Part shown: positions 1-5,380 of the stretch, one piece after another
Layout of the letters: the number at the start of each line of letters is the position of its first letter
How positions within the stretch are numbered: position 1 is the first letter of the stretch
From: an uncultured Clostridia bacterium
GTDB taxonomy: Bacteria; Bacillota; Clostridia; Christensenellales; Borkfalkiaceae
Length of the DNA: 10,169 nucleotides
Direction: 5' to 3'
NCBI GenBank assembly: GCA_947174955.1
Contig: CAMWKX010000033.1
Location: 1 to 10,169 of the forward strand
Made by a program: the position numbers and the translations under genes
The notes under the pieces: generated by a model
What the model was told of the DNA's origin: nothing
What the model saw: only the letters and a program-made list of their open reading frames with translations
Databases searched by the model: none

Positions 1-128
1 TCATTATTCTGCATTATTATCAATGACCTCGCTAAATTACTGTTTACCGTATAATATTTATATCATAAAAGTAACAGAAACTCAACCGATTAATTTAGCG
101 TATTATATAAAACGTATCAATATCTCAT
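1..128. other. AT-rich non-coding edge
   Basis: No open frame here has a convincing start and ribosome binding site. The stretch is AT-rich and contains a 10-bp perfect inverted repeat, CGCTAAATTA (30-39) and TAATTTAGCG (91-100), with an imperfect inner pair, CTGTTTAC and GTAACAG. It lies downstream of the minus-strand tRNA, so it is either the 3' flank of that gene or the upstream region of a gene beyond the left edge. A minus-strand ATG near position 14 has only a distant GAGG and was not called. Confidence 0.4.
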
Positions 129-142
129 CAGAGAAGAGGATT
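129..142 (-). repeat. Partial copy of tRNA-Ser 3' end
   Basis: On the minus strand this reads AATCCTCTTCTCTG. It matches 13 of 14 bases of AATCCTCTCCTCTG in the T-arm and acceptor stem of the tRNA-Ser gene (221 to 208), 79 bp away in the same orientation. Duplicated tRNA 3' ends are typical of integrase attachment sites, but the match is short and the intervening DNA holds no gene. Chance or a decayed tRNA fragment is equally possible. Confidence 0.3.
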
Positions 143-161
143 ACTACGGCTTTCGCGCTTA

Positions 162-208
162 GCGCCAAAACGAGCGTATGACAAAAAGCCATACGCTCGT
201 TTTGGCGC
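162..208 (-). repeat. Perfect 19-bp inverted repeat overlapping tRNA 3' end
   Basis: The arms 162-180 and 190-208 are exact reverse complements (GCGCCAAAACGAGCGTATG), with a 9-nt loop. The arm at 190-208 includes the encoded CCA, the discriminator base and the last two acceptor-stem bases of the tRNA-Ser gene. The hairpin sits where a tRNA terminator would be, but the minus-strand sequence after it (TAAGCGCGAAAG) has no U-tract, so it is not a standard intrinsic terminator. It could still stop transcription, or shape 3' processing by competing with the acceptor stem. Confidence 0.7.
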
Positions 209-292
209 AGAGGAGAGGATTCGAACCTCCGTACGTATTCCTACGTAACACGATTTCGAGTCGTGCGCATTCGACCACTCTGCCACCTCTGC
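203..292 (-). tRNA. tRNA-Ser (anticodon CGA)
   Basis: The minus strand folds as a class II tRNA. The 7-bp acceptor stem is GCAGAGG/CCTCTGC (292-286 with 213-207). The anticodon arm CACGA-CTCGAAA-TCGTG places CGA in the loop, reading UCG serine codons. A long variable arm with TACGTA/TACGTA pairing fits a serine tRNA, and the T-arm is GGAGG-TTCGAAT-CCTCT with one G-U pair. The discriminator is G (206) and the CCA end is encoded (205-203). The gene is a single unit divergent from ilvA, and its 3' end is shared with a perfect inverted repeat. Confidence 0.95.
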
Positions 293-308
293 AATCGGTC
301 TAACATAG

Positions 309-335
309 TTTATAACAATTGCTCGTAAATTTCAA
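309..335 (-). promoter_or_regulatory. Putative promoter of tRNA-Ser
   Basis: On the minus strand TTGAAA (335-330) is followed after 15 nt by TATAAA (314-309), which would start transcription about 10 nt before the tRNA. The spacer is shorter than ideal. A 7-bp inverted repeat (AATTGCT 317-323, AGCAATT 335-341) overlaps this element; whether it matters is unknown. Confidence 0.4.
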
Positions 336-407
336 GCAATTTTGCGTGGGTTATTTCAAAATTTTTTTATCAACCGTTTTCCTTGCTGCTATCTTACGTT
401 GCTTTCA

Positions 408-436
408 TTGACATTTTATACAAATTATCGTACAAT
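408..436 (+). promoter_or_regulatory. Consensus promoter of ilvA-ridA
   Basis: TTGACA (408-413), a 17-nt spacer and TACAAT (431-436) form a near-perfect SigA-type promoter. The predicted start near 443 leaves a leader of only about 25 nt before the ATG at 468, too short for a T-box or attenuator. Control is therefore likely at the promoter or allosteric. Confidence 0.85.
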
Positions 437-467
437 TGAACGTATAAAACCTCAGGAAGGATTTTTT

Positions 468-1670
468 ATGCTTACACTTGATAAGGTTTACCACGCTAAC
501 TACGTTTTGAAAGACGCCATAAGAATGACCGACGTCATCTACTCCCCCGCCATTTCCAATATCAGCGGGTGCGACGTGTATTTAAAATGCGAAAATCTGC
601 AGATTACCGGCTCGTTCAAGGTGCGCGGCGCTTACTATAAAATCGCTCAGCTCACCGACGAAGAAAAGGCGCGCGGCGTTATCGCGTGCTCGGCGGGCAA
701 CCACGCGCAGGGCGTTGCTCTCGCTTCAAAGAAGTTCGGCATAAAATCCATTATCTGTATGCCCGACGGCGCGCCCATTTCCAAAGTCGAGGCAACGAGA
801 AGCTACGGCTCCGAAGTCGTTCTCGTACCCGGCGTCTACGACGACGCTCACAACAGGGCCGAAGAGCTGCACGAAAAGAACGGATATACCTTTATCCACC
901 CCTTCGACGACGAGGACGTCATCGCTGGTCAGGGCACTATCGGTCTGGAAATTATGGATCAGCTCAAGGACGCCGACGTCGTCGTAGTCCCCGTTGGCGG
1001 CGGCGGTCTTGTTTCCGGCGTGGCTTACGCCGTCAAGTCGCTCAATCCCAAGGTGCGCGTGTACGGCGTGCAGTCGACTGGCGCGCCCAGTATGGCGAAC
1101 TCGCTCGAACACCATAAAATCGAAACTCTCCCCTCCGTTTCAACCGTTGCCGACGGCATTGCGGTAAAGGAGCCCGGTCATATGACCTTCGATTTCTGTT
1201 CAAAGTACGTAGACGGAGTCGTTACGGTCAACGACGACCAGGTTTCCGCCGCAATTTTAACGCTTATCGAAAAGCAGAAAATGATTGCCGAAGGCGCGGG
1301 AGCGGTTGCTCTTGCCGCCGTTATGTTCAATAAGGTTCCCGACGTCAAGGGCAAAAAGGTCGTTTGCCTTATTTCGGGAGGCAATATCGACGTTACAATA
1401 CTCTCGCGCGTTATAAACCGCGGACTTTTAATGAGCGGCAGACAGTGCTCGCTTACCATAGAACTTGTGGACAGACCCGGGCAGCTCGTCGGCGTTTCGG
1501 AAATCATAGCCTCCTGCGGCGGCAACGTTACGGGCGTTCTGCACGAGCGCAGCAACGAGGGCACCGCCATTAACGGCTGCTATCTGAAACTGCAAATCGA
1601 AACCAAGGACTTCGAACACATTAAACTAATTAAAGACAGCCTTAAAGCAAACGGCTTTAAAGTTTTATAA
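468..1670 (+). CDS. ilvA: Threonine ammonia-lyase (threonine dehydratase) with ACT domain
   Basis: Cytosolic PLP enzyme that deaminates threonine to 2-oxobutyrate and ammonia, feeding isoleucine synthesis or threonine catabolism. The 400-residue protein has the PLP lysine in GSFKVRGA (K51), the SAGNHAQG loop (about 76-82), the phosphate-binding glycine loop VPVGGGGL (about 175-181) and the C-terminal PLP-contact motif SGGNID (about 303-308). A single ACT domain (about 326-400) follows, implying amino-acid feedback; the long E. coli IlvA has two such modules and TdcB has none, so this is the intermediate one-ACT type. The ATG at 468 is chosen because AGGAAGG lies 7 nt upstream and the promoter at 408-436 excludes the longer in-frame TTG at 342. 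Without other ilv genes nearby, a biosynthetic or catabolic role cannot be decided. Confidence 0.95.
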   Translation: MLTLDKVYHANYVLKDAIRMTDVIYSPAISNISGCDVYLKCENLQITGSFKVRGAYYKIAQLTDEEKARGVIACSAGNHAQGVALASKKFGIKSIICMPDGAPISKVEATRSYGSEVVLVPGVYDDAHNRAEELHEKNGYTFIHPFDDEDVIAGQGTIGLEIMDQLKDADVVVVPVGGGGLVSGVAYAVKSLNPKVRVYGVQSTGAPSMANSLEHHKIETLPSVSTVADGIAVKEPGHMTFDFCSKYVDGVVTVNDDQVSAAILTLIEKQKMIAEGAGAVALAAVMFNKVPDVKGKKVVCLISGGNIDVTILSRVINRGLLMSGRQCSLTIELVDRPGQLVGVSEIIASCGGNVTGVLHERSNEGTAINGCYLKLQIETKDFEHIKLIKDSLKANGFKVL

Positions 1671-1682
1671 GGAGATAAAAAA

Positions 1683-2054
1683 ATGAAAACCGTATCAACC
1701 GACAAAGCCCCCGCGGCGATAGGTCCCTACTCGCAGGCTAAAATCGCGGGCGGACTCGTATTCACGAGCGGACAAATTCCCGTAAACCCCGAAAACGGAC
1801 TTATCGAAGCAAACGACGTTGCGGGTCAGACCGAGCAGGTTTGCAAAAACGTTGCCGCGCTTCTGGAGGCCGCAGGCACCTCCATCGACAAGGTTATCAA
1901 AACCGTCTGCTTCCTTGCAGACATCAAGCACTTTGCGGCGTTCAACGCCGTTTACGCAAAGTATTTTACCTCCTCCCCCGCCCGCAGCTGCGTTGCGGTA
2001 AAGGATATTCCCAAGGGTTGTCTGGTCGAAATCGAGGCGATTGCCGAGTTATAA
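1683..2054 (+). CDS. ridA: RidA-family enamine/imine deaminase
   Basis: Small YjgF/YER057c/UK114-family protein (123 residues, normal length), known as a trimer that hydrolyses reactive 2-aminoacrylate and 2-aminocrotonate to keto acids. The family signature near the C-terminus is intact: SPARSCVAV with the active-site arginine R101, then LVEIEA with E116. Y16 in GPYSQA and the SGQIP motif (about 29-33) are also present. It starts 12 nt after the ilvA stop, and its SD sequence AAGGAGA overlaps that stop codon, so the two genes are co-transcribed and probably translationally coupled. The pairing is functional, because IlvA releases exactly the enamine that RidA removes. No terminator is obvious before the next promoter, 20 nt downstream. 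Confidence 0.95.
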   Translation: MKTVSTDKAPAAIGPYSQAKIAGGLVFTSGQIPVNPENGLIEANDVAGQTEQVCKNVAALLEAAGTSIDKVIKTVCFLADIKHFAAFNAVYAKYFTSSPARSCVAVKDIPKGCLVEIEAIAEL

Positions 2055-2073
2055 TATAACACCCCGCATTTAG

Positions 2074-2102
2074 TTGACACATCAACAAATTATTGATATA
2101 AT
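2074..2102 (+). promoter_or_regulatory. Consensus promoter of first degV
   Basis: TTGACA (2074-2079), a 17-nt spacer and TATAAT (2097-2102) match the vegetative sigma-factor consensus exactly. The predicted start near 2109 gives a leader of about 22 nt. The likely SD (AAGG 2111-2114 or TAGG 2116-2119) is weak and distant from the ATG at 2131. Confidence 0.85.
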
Positions 2103-2130
2103 TCCAATATAAGGTTAGGTTAAGACACTT

Positions 2131-3000
2131 ATGAAAATTGCAATTGTAACGGACAGCAACAGCGGAATTACCCAGTCTCAGGCTAAGGAGATGGGCGTAT
2201 TCGTCGTACCTATGCCCGTTTTAATCGACGGCGAACAGTATTTCGAAGATCTGACGCTCACTCAGGAGCAGTTTTACGAAAAACTGAAAGACGACAAAAT
2301 TTCCGTTTCCACCTCTCAGCCCAGCGCTTTCGACGTGGGCGAGCTTTGGACGAAACTCTTGAAAGAATACGACAAAATTATACATATTCCTATGTCGAGC
2401 GGGCTTTCCGAAACCTGCCACACCCTTTCCCATTTGGCAGAAACCGAGTATGCGGGCAAGGTTTACGTTATCGACAACCAGCGCATTTCCATCACTATGC
2501 GCCAGAGCGTTATCGACGCGCAGAATATGGTAAAAGACGGCAAGAGCGCGGAGGAAATCCGCGACTGGCTTATGGATACAAAGATGCAGTCTTCCATTTA
2601 CATTATGGTAGGCACGCTGAAATATCTTAAAAAGGGCGGCAGACTTACCCCCGCCGTTGCCGCTATCGGCACTCTTTTGAAAATCAAGCCCGTGCTTCAG
2701 ATTCAGGGCTTCAAGCTTGACCAGTACGCAAAGGTAAGAAAGGTTGCCGACGCCAAGACGACGATGATGAACGCTATCGACAACGACCTCAAAAACAGGT
2801 TTGCCGAGCTGAGAGCGGCGGGCAAAATGGTTCTTGCCATTGCTCACACCGAAAACTACGACGAGGCAAAAATTTTTGCGGAGGAACTCGAGGAAAGATT
2901 CCCCGACCTGAAGGTTGTGCATATCGACCCCCTTTCCCTTTCCGTTTCCTGCCACATAGGACCCGGCGCGCTCGCTTGCGCAACAATGATTAAATATTGA
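2131..3000 (+). CDS. DegV family fatty-acid-binding protein (copy 1)
   Basis: DegV/FakB-type protein of 289 residues, normal length, cytosolic and without signal peptide or membrane segment. Family members bind one fatty acid and, in the characterised FakAB systems, present it to the kinase FakA for phosphorylation and entry into phospholipid synthesis. Visible family motifs are IVTDSNSGI (5-13), TSQPS (61-65), the ligand-contacting SSGLSET loop (89-95), GTLKYLKKGGRLTP (161-174), IKPVL (185-189) and HIGPGALA (275-282). It has its own strong promoter and lies 109 nt before a close paralogue. No FakA is in the window, and the fatty acid bound cannot be read from the sequence. Confidence 0.93.
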   Translation: MKIAIVTDSNSGITQSQAKEMGVFVVPMPVLIDGEQYFEDLTLTQEQFYEKLKDDKISVSTSQPSAFDVGELWTKLLKEYDKIIHIPMSSGLSETCHTLSHLAETEYAGKVYVIDNQRISITMRQSVIDAQNMVKDGKSAEEIRDWLMDTKMQSSIYIMVGTLKYLKKGGRLTPAVAAIGTLLKIKPVLQIQGFKLDQYAKVRKVADAKTTMMNAIDNDLKNRFAELRAAGKMVLAIAHTENYDEAKIFAEELEERFPDLKVVHIDPLSLSVSCHIGPGALACATMIKY

Positions 3001-3008
3001 TATTTTGT

Positions 3009-3040
3009 AATAACCGTTCACATTTCTGCGGACGGCTATT
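3009..3040 (+). terminator. Weak hairpin after first degV
   Basis: AATAACCGTTC (3009-3019) pairs with GGACGGCTATT (3030-3040) through one mismatch and one wobble. The sequence after it, ATATTCATTGGACTTTTT, has only a delayed T-run, so termination would be inefficient at best and read-through into the second degV is possible. Confidence 0.35.
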
Positions 3041-3047
3041 ATATTCA

Positions 3048-3077
3048 TTGGACTTTTTGCACAATATATATTATAAT
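3048..3077 (+). promoter_or_regulatory. Putative promoter of second degV
   Basis: A clear TATAAT (3072-3077) follows a poor -35 candidate TTGGAC (3048-3053) with an 18-nt spacer. The predicted leader is about 25 nt and carries the good ribosome binding site AAAGGTGA. The weaker -35 suggests lower basal use than the first degV promoter. Confidence 0.55.
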
Positions 3078-3109
3078 TGTCATATAAATTAATTACAAAG
3101 GTGAAATAA

Positions 3110-3985
3110 ATGAAGATTGCCATAGTTACGGACAGCAACTGCGGAATACCTATCGAGCAAGCCAGGGAGTTGGGCATAGAAATTCAGCCTACCCCCGTTT
3201 TGGTGAACGGCGAGCAGCACTTCGAAGAGGAAGGCTTTACGCAGGAGCAGTTTTACGAGGCGTTGAAAGACGATAAGACTACGGTTGCAACCTCCCAGCC
3301 CAATCCCTACGACGTTGCGGAGCGCTGGCGCAGACTTTTGAAATCTTACGACGAAATTTTATATATGCCCTTATCGAGCGGACTTTCGGAGACGGCTTTG
3401 ACCATTAAGAAAATGGCTGAAACCGAGCCCGAGTTCGTAGGCAAAGTTTACGCTTTGGACAATCACAGAGTTTCCATTACGCAAAAGCAGACAGTTTTCG
3501 ACGCGCTCAAAATGATTGAGGAAGGCAAGACCACTAAGGAAATTTACGATTACTTTATGGCGACGGGCAAATACTCCTCCATTTATATCGCCCTCGGCAC
3601 GCTTAAATTCTTGAAAAAGAGCGGAAGACTTACTCCCGCCGCCGCGCTTGTCGGCACGATGCTGAGCATTAAACCCGTTTTGCAGAATCACGGCGGAGTG
3701 TTTGACCAATACAAAAAGGTCAGAAAAATGAGCGACGCGAAAAAGGTTATGATCGAGGCGCTCGAAAACGACCTTAACGGCGAGTTCAAGGAACTGCGCG
3801 CGCAGGGCAAAATGACCATCGGCGTCGCGCACACTCAGAATTTCGAAGAGGCGAAAATTTTTGCCGAGGAGCTGAGAGCGCATTTCCACGACTGCGAACT
3901 GCGCTACATCGATCCCCTTTCCCTCTCCGTTTCCTGTCACATAGGACCGGGCGCGCTTGCCTGCGGCTGTGCAATTAAATATTAA
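3110..3985 (+). CDS. DegV family fatty-acid-binding protein (copy 2)
   Basis: Second DegV/FakB-type protein, 291 residues, collinear with the upstream copy. The motifs repeat: IVTDSNCGI (5-13), TSQPNP (61-66), SSGLSET (89-95), GTLKFLKKSGRLTP (163-176), IKPVL (187-191) and HIGPGALA (277-284). The C-terminal segment SLSVSCHIGPGALAC is identical in both proteins, pointing to a tandem duplication. Differences lie in likely pocket or surface regions (for example HIPMSSG versus YMPLSSG, and IQGFKLDQY versus NHGGVFDQY), consistent with different fatty-acid preference as known for FakB1/FakB2. That specialisation is an inference. The ATG has AAAGGTGA 6 nt upstream, and a strong terminator follows. 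Confidence 0.93.
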   Translation: MKIAIVTDSNCGIPIEQARELGIEIQPTPVLVNGEQHFEEEGFTQEQFYEALKDDKTTVATSQPNPYDVAERWRRLLKSYDEILYMPLSSGLSETALTIKKMAETEPEFVGKVYALDNHRVSITQKQTVFDALKMIEEGKTTKEIYDYFMATGKYSSIYIALGTLKFLKKSGRLTPAAALVGTMLSIKPVLQNHGGVFDQYKKVRKMSDAKKVMIEALENDLNGEFKELRAQGKMTIGVAHTQNFEEAKIFAEELRAHFHDCELRYIDPLSLSVSCHIGPGALACGCAIKY

Positions 3986-4000
3986 TATTTAAAAAATTTT

Positions 4001-4032
4001 CCGTCCGCGGACAGCGGGCGGATTTTTATTTT
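4001..4032. terminator. Bidirectional terminator between degV and yihY
   Basis: CCGTCCGC (4001-4008) pairs with GCGGGCGG (4014-4021) around a GGACA loop, with one wobble. On the plus strand ATTTTTATTTT follows. On the minus strand the stem is followed by AAAATTTTTTAAAT. It therefore serves both convergent genes, and the yihY stop codon (4026-4028) lies inside the plus-strand T-tract. Confidence 0.85.
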
Positions 4033-4799
4033 CTGAGAACGGGCGAGTGCGGCATACAGTTTTTGCGGTTATAGATTATGCCTATCACCAGGCTGTTGAC
4101 CATAAGATAACTCCACAACAGAAATACTATCACCGCGGCGATTGCTCCGTACAGTCTTTGCGGGTCGGCAAAGCGCAGATAAATCGTAAAGCCGACGGCA
4201 AATATCAACCACAGCGCGACGGTTAATAACACTCCCGGCACCGTGTTTTCGAAACCGAGGTTGTACGGGCAGGCAAATATGTTCAACAGCAGCGCGATAA
4301 AGAACGCGCTCATCGTTAAAAATACAATGGATATCAACTGCGCGATCCATTCGGGCATTATGCTCGTCAGTACACCCAGGCCAAGAAAAGGTACGGCGGC
4401 GGCAAACGCGACGAGCACTATCGTGGCAAAAACCGCCAAAAGGGCGGAAAAACGCAGACTCAGCCCGTTCTTCTTCATACGGTTGTCGTAGATGATTTCT
4501 CCGCTCCGCCTCAGGTGATAAAAAAAGTTTGTCGACGACCATAGCGAAGTGACGAGCAATATTATGCCCGCCCCGCCCGTTGCCTCCTTTGCCGAGCTTT
4601 GCAGATATTCGAGGACGGGCGTTACTGCGGAAAACACGTCGTTGTCCGTGAGCACTCTCAAATCTATTTCTCCGACTATGAGCGCAAGCCAGAATAAAAA
4701 CGGCGTGACCGACATCAGCAGAAAATATACCAGCGTGCCCGCAAGCGTGGAAAAACGCTTGTCCGTAAAATATTTTATTTCCTCCACTACTTTGCGCAT
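4026..4799 (-). CDS. YihY/BrkB family inner-membrane protein
   Basis: Integral membrane protein of 257 residues and about six hydrophobic segments (roughly 20-42, 77-96, 117-140, 152-175, 187-208, 217-243). Family landmarks are the N-terminal STLAGTLVYFLLMSVTPFLFW, the central TSLWSSTNFF and the final LYGAIAAVIVFLLWSY. The usual GAEL-type end of the last helix is replaced here by GIIYN. The biochemical role of the family is unsettled; the old ribonuclease BN assignment of YihY is considered wrong. The ATG at 4799 has no SD sequence upstream, while a GGAGGA occurs inside codons 5-7 with no usable start after it; the family alignment supports the full-length N-terminus. Translation may be weak or leader-dependent. 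Confidence 0.88.
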   Translation of the reverse strand: MRKVVEEIKYFTDKRFSTLAGTLVYFLLMSVTPFLFWLALIVGEIDLRVLTDNDVFSAVTPVLEYLQSSAKEATGGAGIILLVTSLWSSTNFFYHLRRSGEIIYDNRMKKNGLSLRFSALLAVFATIVLVAFAAAVPFLGLGVLTSIMPEWIAQLISIVFLTMSAFFIALLLNIFACPYNLGFENTVPGVLLTVALWLIFAVGFTIYLRFADPQRLYGAIAAVIVFLLWSYLMVNSLVIGIIYNRKNCMPHSPVLRK

Positions 4800-4842
4800 A
4801 CAATTATTTTTGACTTAAATTTTATCGTTATACAGAATTTAA

Positions 4843-4872
4843 GCGGGGAACGGTTTTATTGCCGTCCCCCGC
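4843..4872 (-). terminator. Terminator of Cys-rich gene
   Basis: On the minus strand GCGGGGGACGG (4872-4862) pairs with CCGTTCCCCGC (4853-4843) across an 8-nt loop, 11 bp with one G-U. The same pair is an A-C mismatch in plus-strand RNA, so the structure suits minus-strand transcripts. The tail TTAAATTCTGT is only moderately U-rich. It lies just past the stop of the cysteine-rich gene. Confidence 0.6.
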
Positions 4873-4881
4873 CGTCGTCCG

Positions 4882-5241
4882 TCAGTTATTACAACCGCAA
4901 CCGTTGTTGCAACCGCAACCCGAGCGGTTATTCGAACAGCCGCAGCCGTTGTTGCAACCGCAGCCGCTTGAACTCTGGGTGCTGAAACCCGCGCCGCCGC
5001 TCCAACCGTTGTCCCAGTTGAACCAGCACGAGCTGCAACTGTTGCAAGAATTGCAGCCGCAGCCGTTACCGCTGCGCGAGTTGCCGCAGGAATTGCAGCC
5101 GCAACCGTTATTATTGCAACCGCAACCGGAACGGTTATTCGAGCAGCCGCAACCGCTATTACCGTTGGAATTACCGCTCAGTAAAGACAATAACCCGCAA
5201 CCGCAAGATGAACGGTTACAGGAATTACAAGAAAAGCACAT
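4882..5241 (-). CDS. Cysteine-rich Cys-Gly-Cys repeat protein, function unknown
   Basis: Not recognised as a named family. The 119-residue product has 25 cysteines (21 percent), with the rest mostly Gly, Asn and Ser. There are nine Cys-Gly-Cys motifs (13-15, 31-33, 40-42, 47-49, 61-63, 94-96, 100-102, 109-111, 115-117), and the N-terminus MCFSCNSCNRSSCGCG has further Cys-x-x-Cys spacing. A short hydrophobic patch GLLSLLSG (16-23) and an aromatic linker CWFNWDNGW (72-80) separate two copies of a repeat (30-50 and 99-118). There is no clear signal peptide or lysine content. The ATG has AAGGA 9 nt upstream, TATAAT further up and a terminator behind it, so it looks like a self-contained gene. Possible roles are metal or metalloid binding, a redox buffer, or a disulfide-cross-linked coat or surface protein; none is proven. 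Its neighbour upstream is rubrerythrin. Confidence 0.75.
   Translation of the reverse strand: MCFSCNSCNRSSCGCGLLSLLSGNSNGNSGCGCSNNRSGCGCNNNGCGCNSCGNSRSGNGCGCNSCNSCSSCWFNWDNGWSGGAGFSTQSSSGCGCNNGCGCSNNRSGCGCNNGCGCNN
4888..4947 (-). repeat. Internal repeat copy 2 in Cys-rich gene
   Basis: Encodes residues 99-118 (GCGCSNNRSGCGCNNGCGCN). It matches copy 1 at 5092-5154 except for one missing Asn. Over the shared first 15 codons, six differ and all six changes are synonymous, so the duplication is not recent at DNA level and the protein sequence has been kept. Confidence 0.85.
5092..5154 (-). repeat. Internal repeat copy 1 in Cys-rich gene
   Basis: Encodes residues 30-50, GCGCSNNRSGCGCNN followed by NGCGCN, the partner of the copy at 4888-4947. 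The extra Asn codon is the only length difference. Confidence 0.85.
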
Positions 5242-5300
5242 AGTAAATTTTCCTTATCTTTTGAATTCGGCCGGAGTTTTTCCGCCCCAACCTATACTTT

Positions 5301-5306
5301 ATTATA
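5301..5306 (-). promoter_or_regulatory. Candidate -10 box of Cys-rich gene
   Basis: TATAAT on the minus strand lies 60 nt before the ATG at 5241 and downstream of the rubrerythrin terminator. No good -35 is visible 16-18 nt further up (AACCAA/TAACCA), so the gene may need an activator or another sigma factor, if this is the real promoter. Confidence 0.4.
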
Positions 5307-5329
5307 TGTGCTCTACGTAATTTTGGTTA

Positions 5330-5362
5330 CGTTAAAAGCCCCGCGGCTTTTGTCGCGGGGCT
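5330..5362 (-). terminator. Terminator of rubrerythrin gene
   Basis: AGCCCCGCG (minus 5362-5354) pairs perfectly with CGCGGGGCT (5345-5337) across an 8-nt loop, followed on the minus strand by TTTAAC. It lies 19 nt past the rubrerythrin stop and separates it from the cysteine-rich gene. Confidence 0.75.
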
Positions 5363-5380
5363 ATGTATATTAATTATTAA

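Noticed and set aside
342..467. In-frame 42-residue N-terminal extension of threonine ammonia-lyase from a TTG
   Set aside because: It has no SD, is not part of the family, and the TTGACA-17-TACAAT promoter (408-436) lies within it; the ATG at 468 has AGGAAGG.
2221..3177. 318-codon minus-strand frame across the first degV and into the second
   Set aside because: Antisense shadow of two clear family members; it crosses promoter and hairpin sequences and shows no recognisable domain.
4069..4803. Long minus-strand frame overlapping the YihY gene
   Set aside because: Out-of-frame shadow: no hydrophobic segments or family motifs, whereas the 4026-4799 frame gives a full membrane protein.
4888..5154. 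CRISPR or tandem DNA repeat array in the repetitive region
   Set aside because: The repetition is explained by coding of Cys-Gly-Cys units; there are no equal-length repeats separated by unique spacers.
4859..5320. Plus-strand Pro/Gln/Leu-rich open frame opposite the Cys-rich gene
   Set aside because: It is the wobble-aligned antisense of the CGC repeat. It starts with TTG without SD and runs through the minus-strand -10 box and SD. The synonymous-only repeat differences do not discriminate between strands, so the decision rests on signals and composition.
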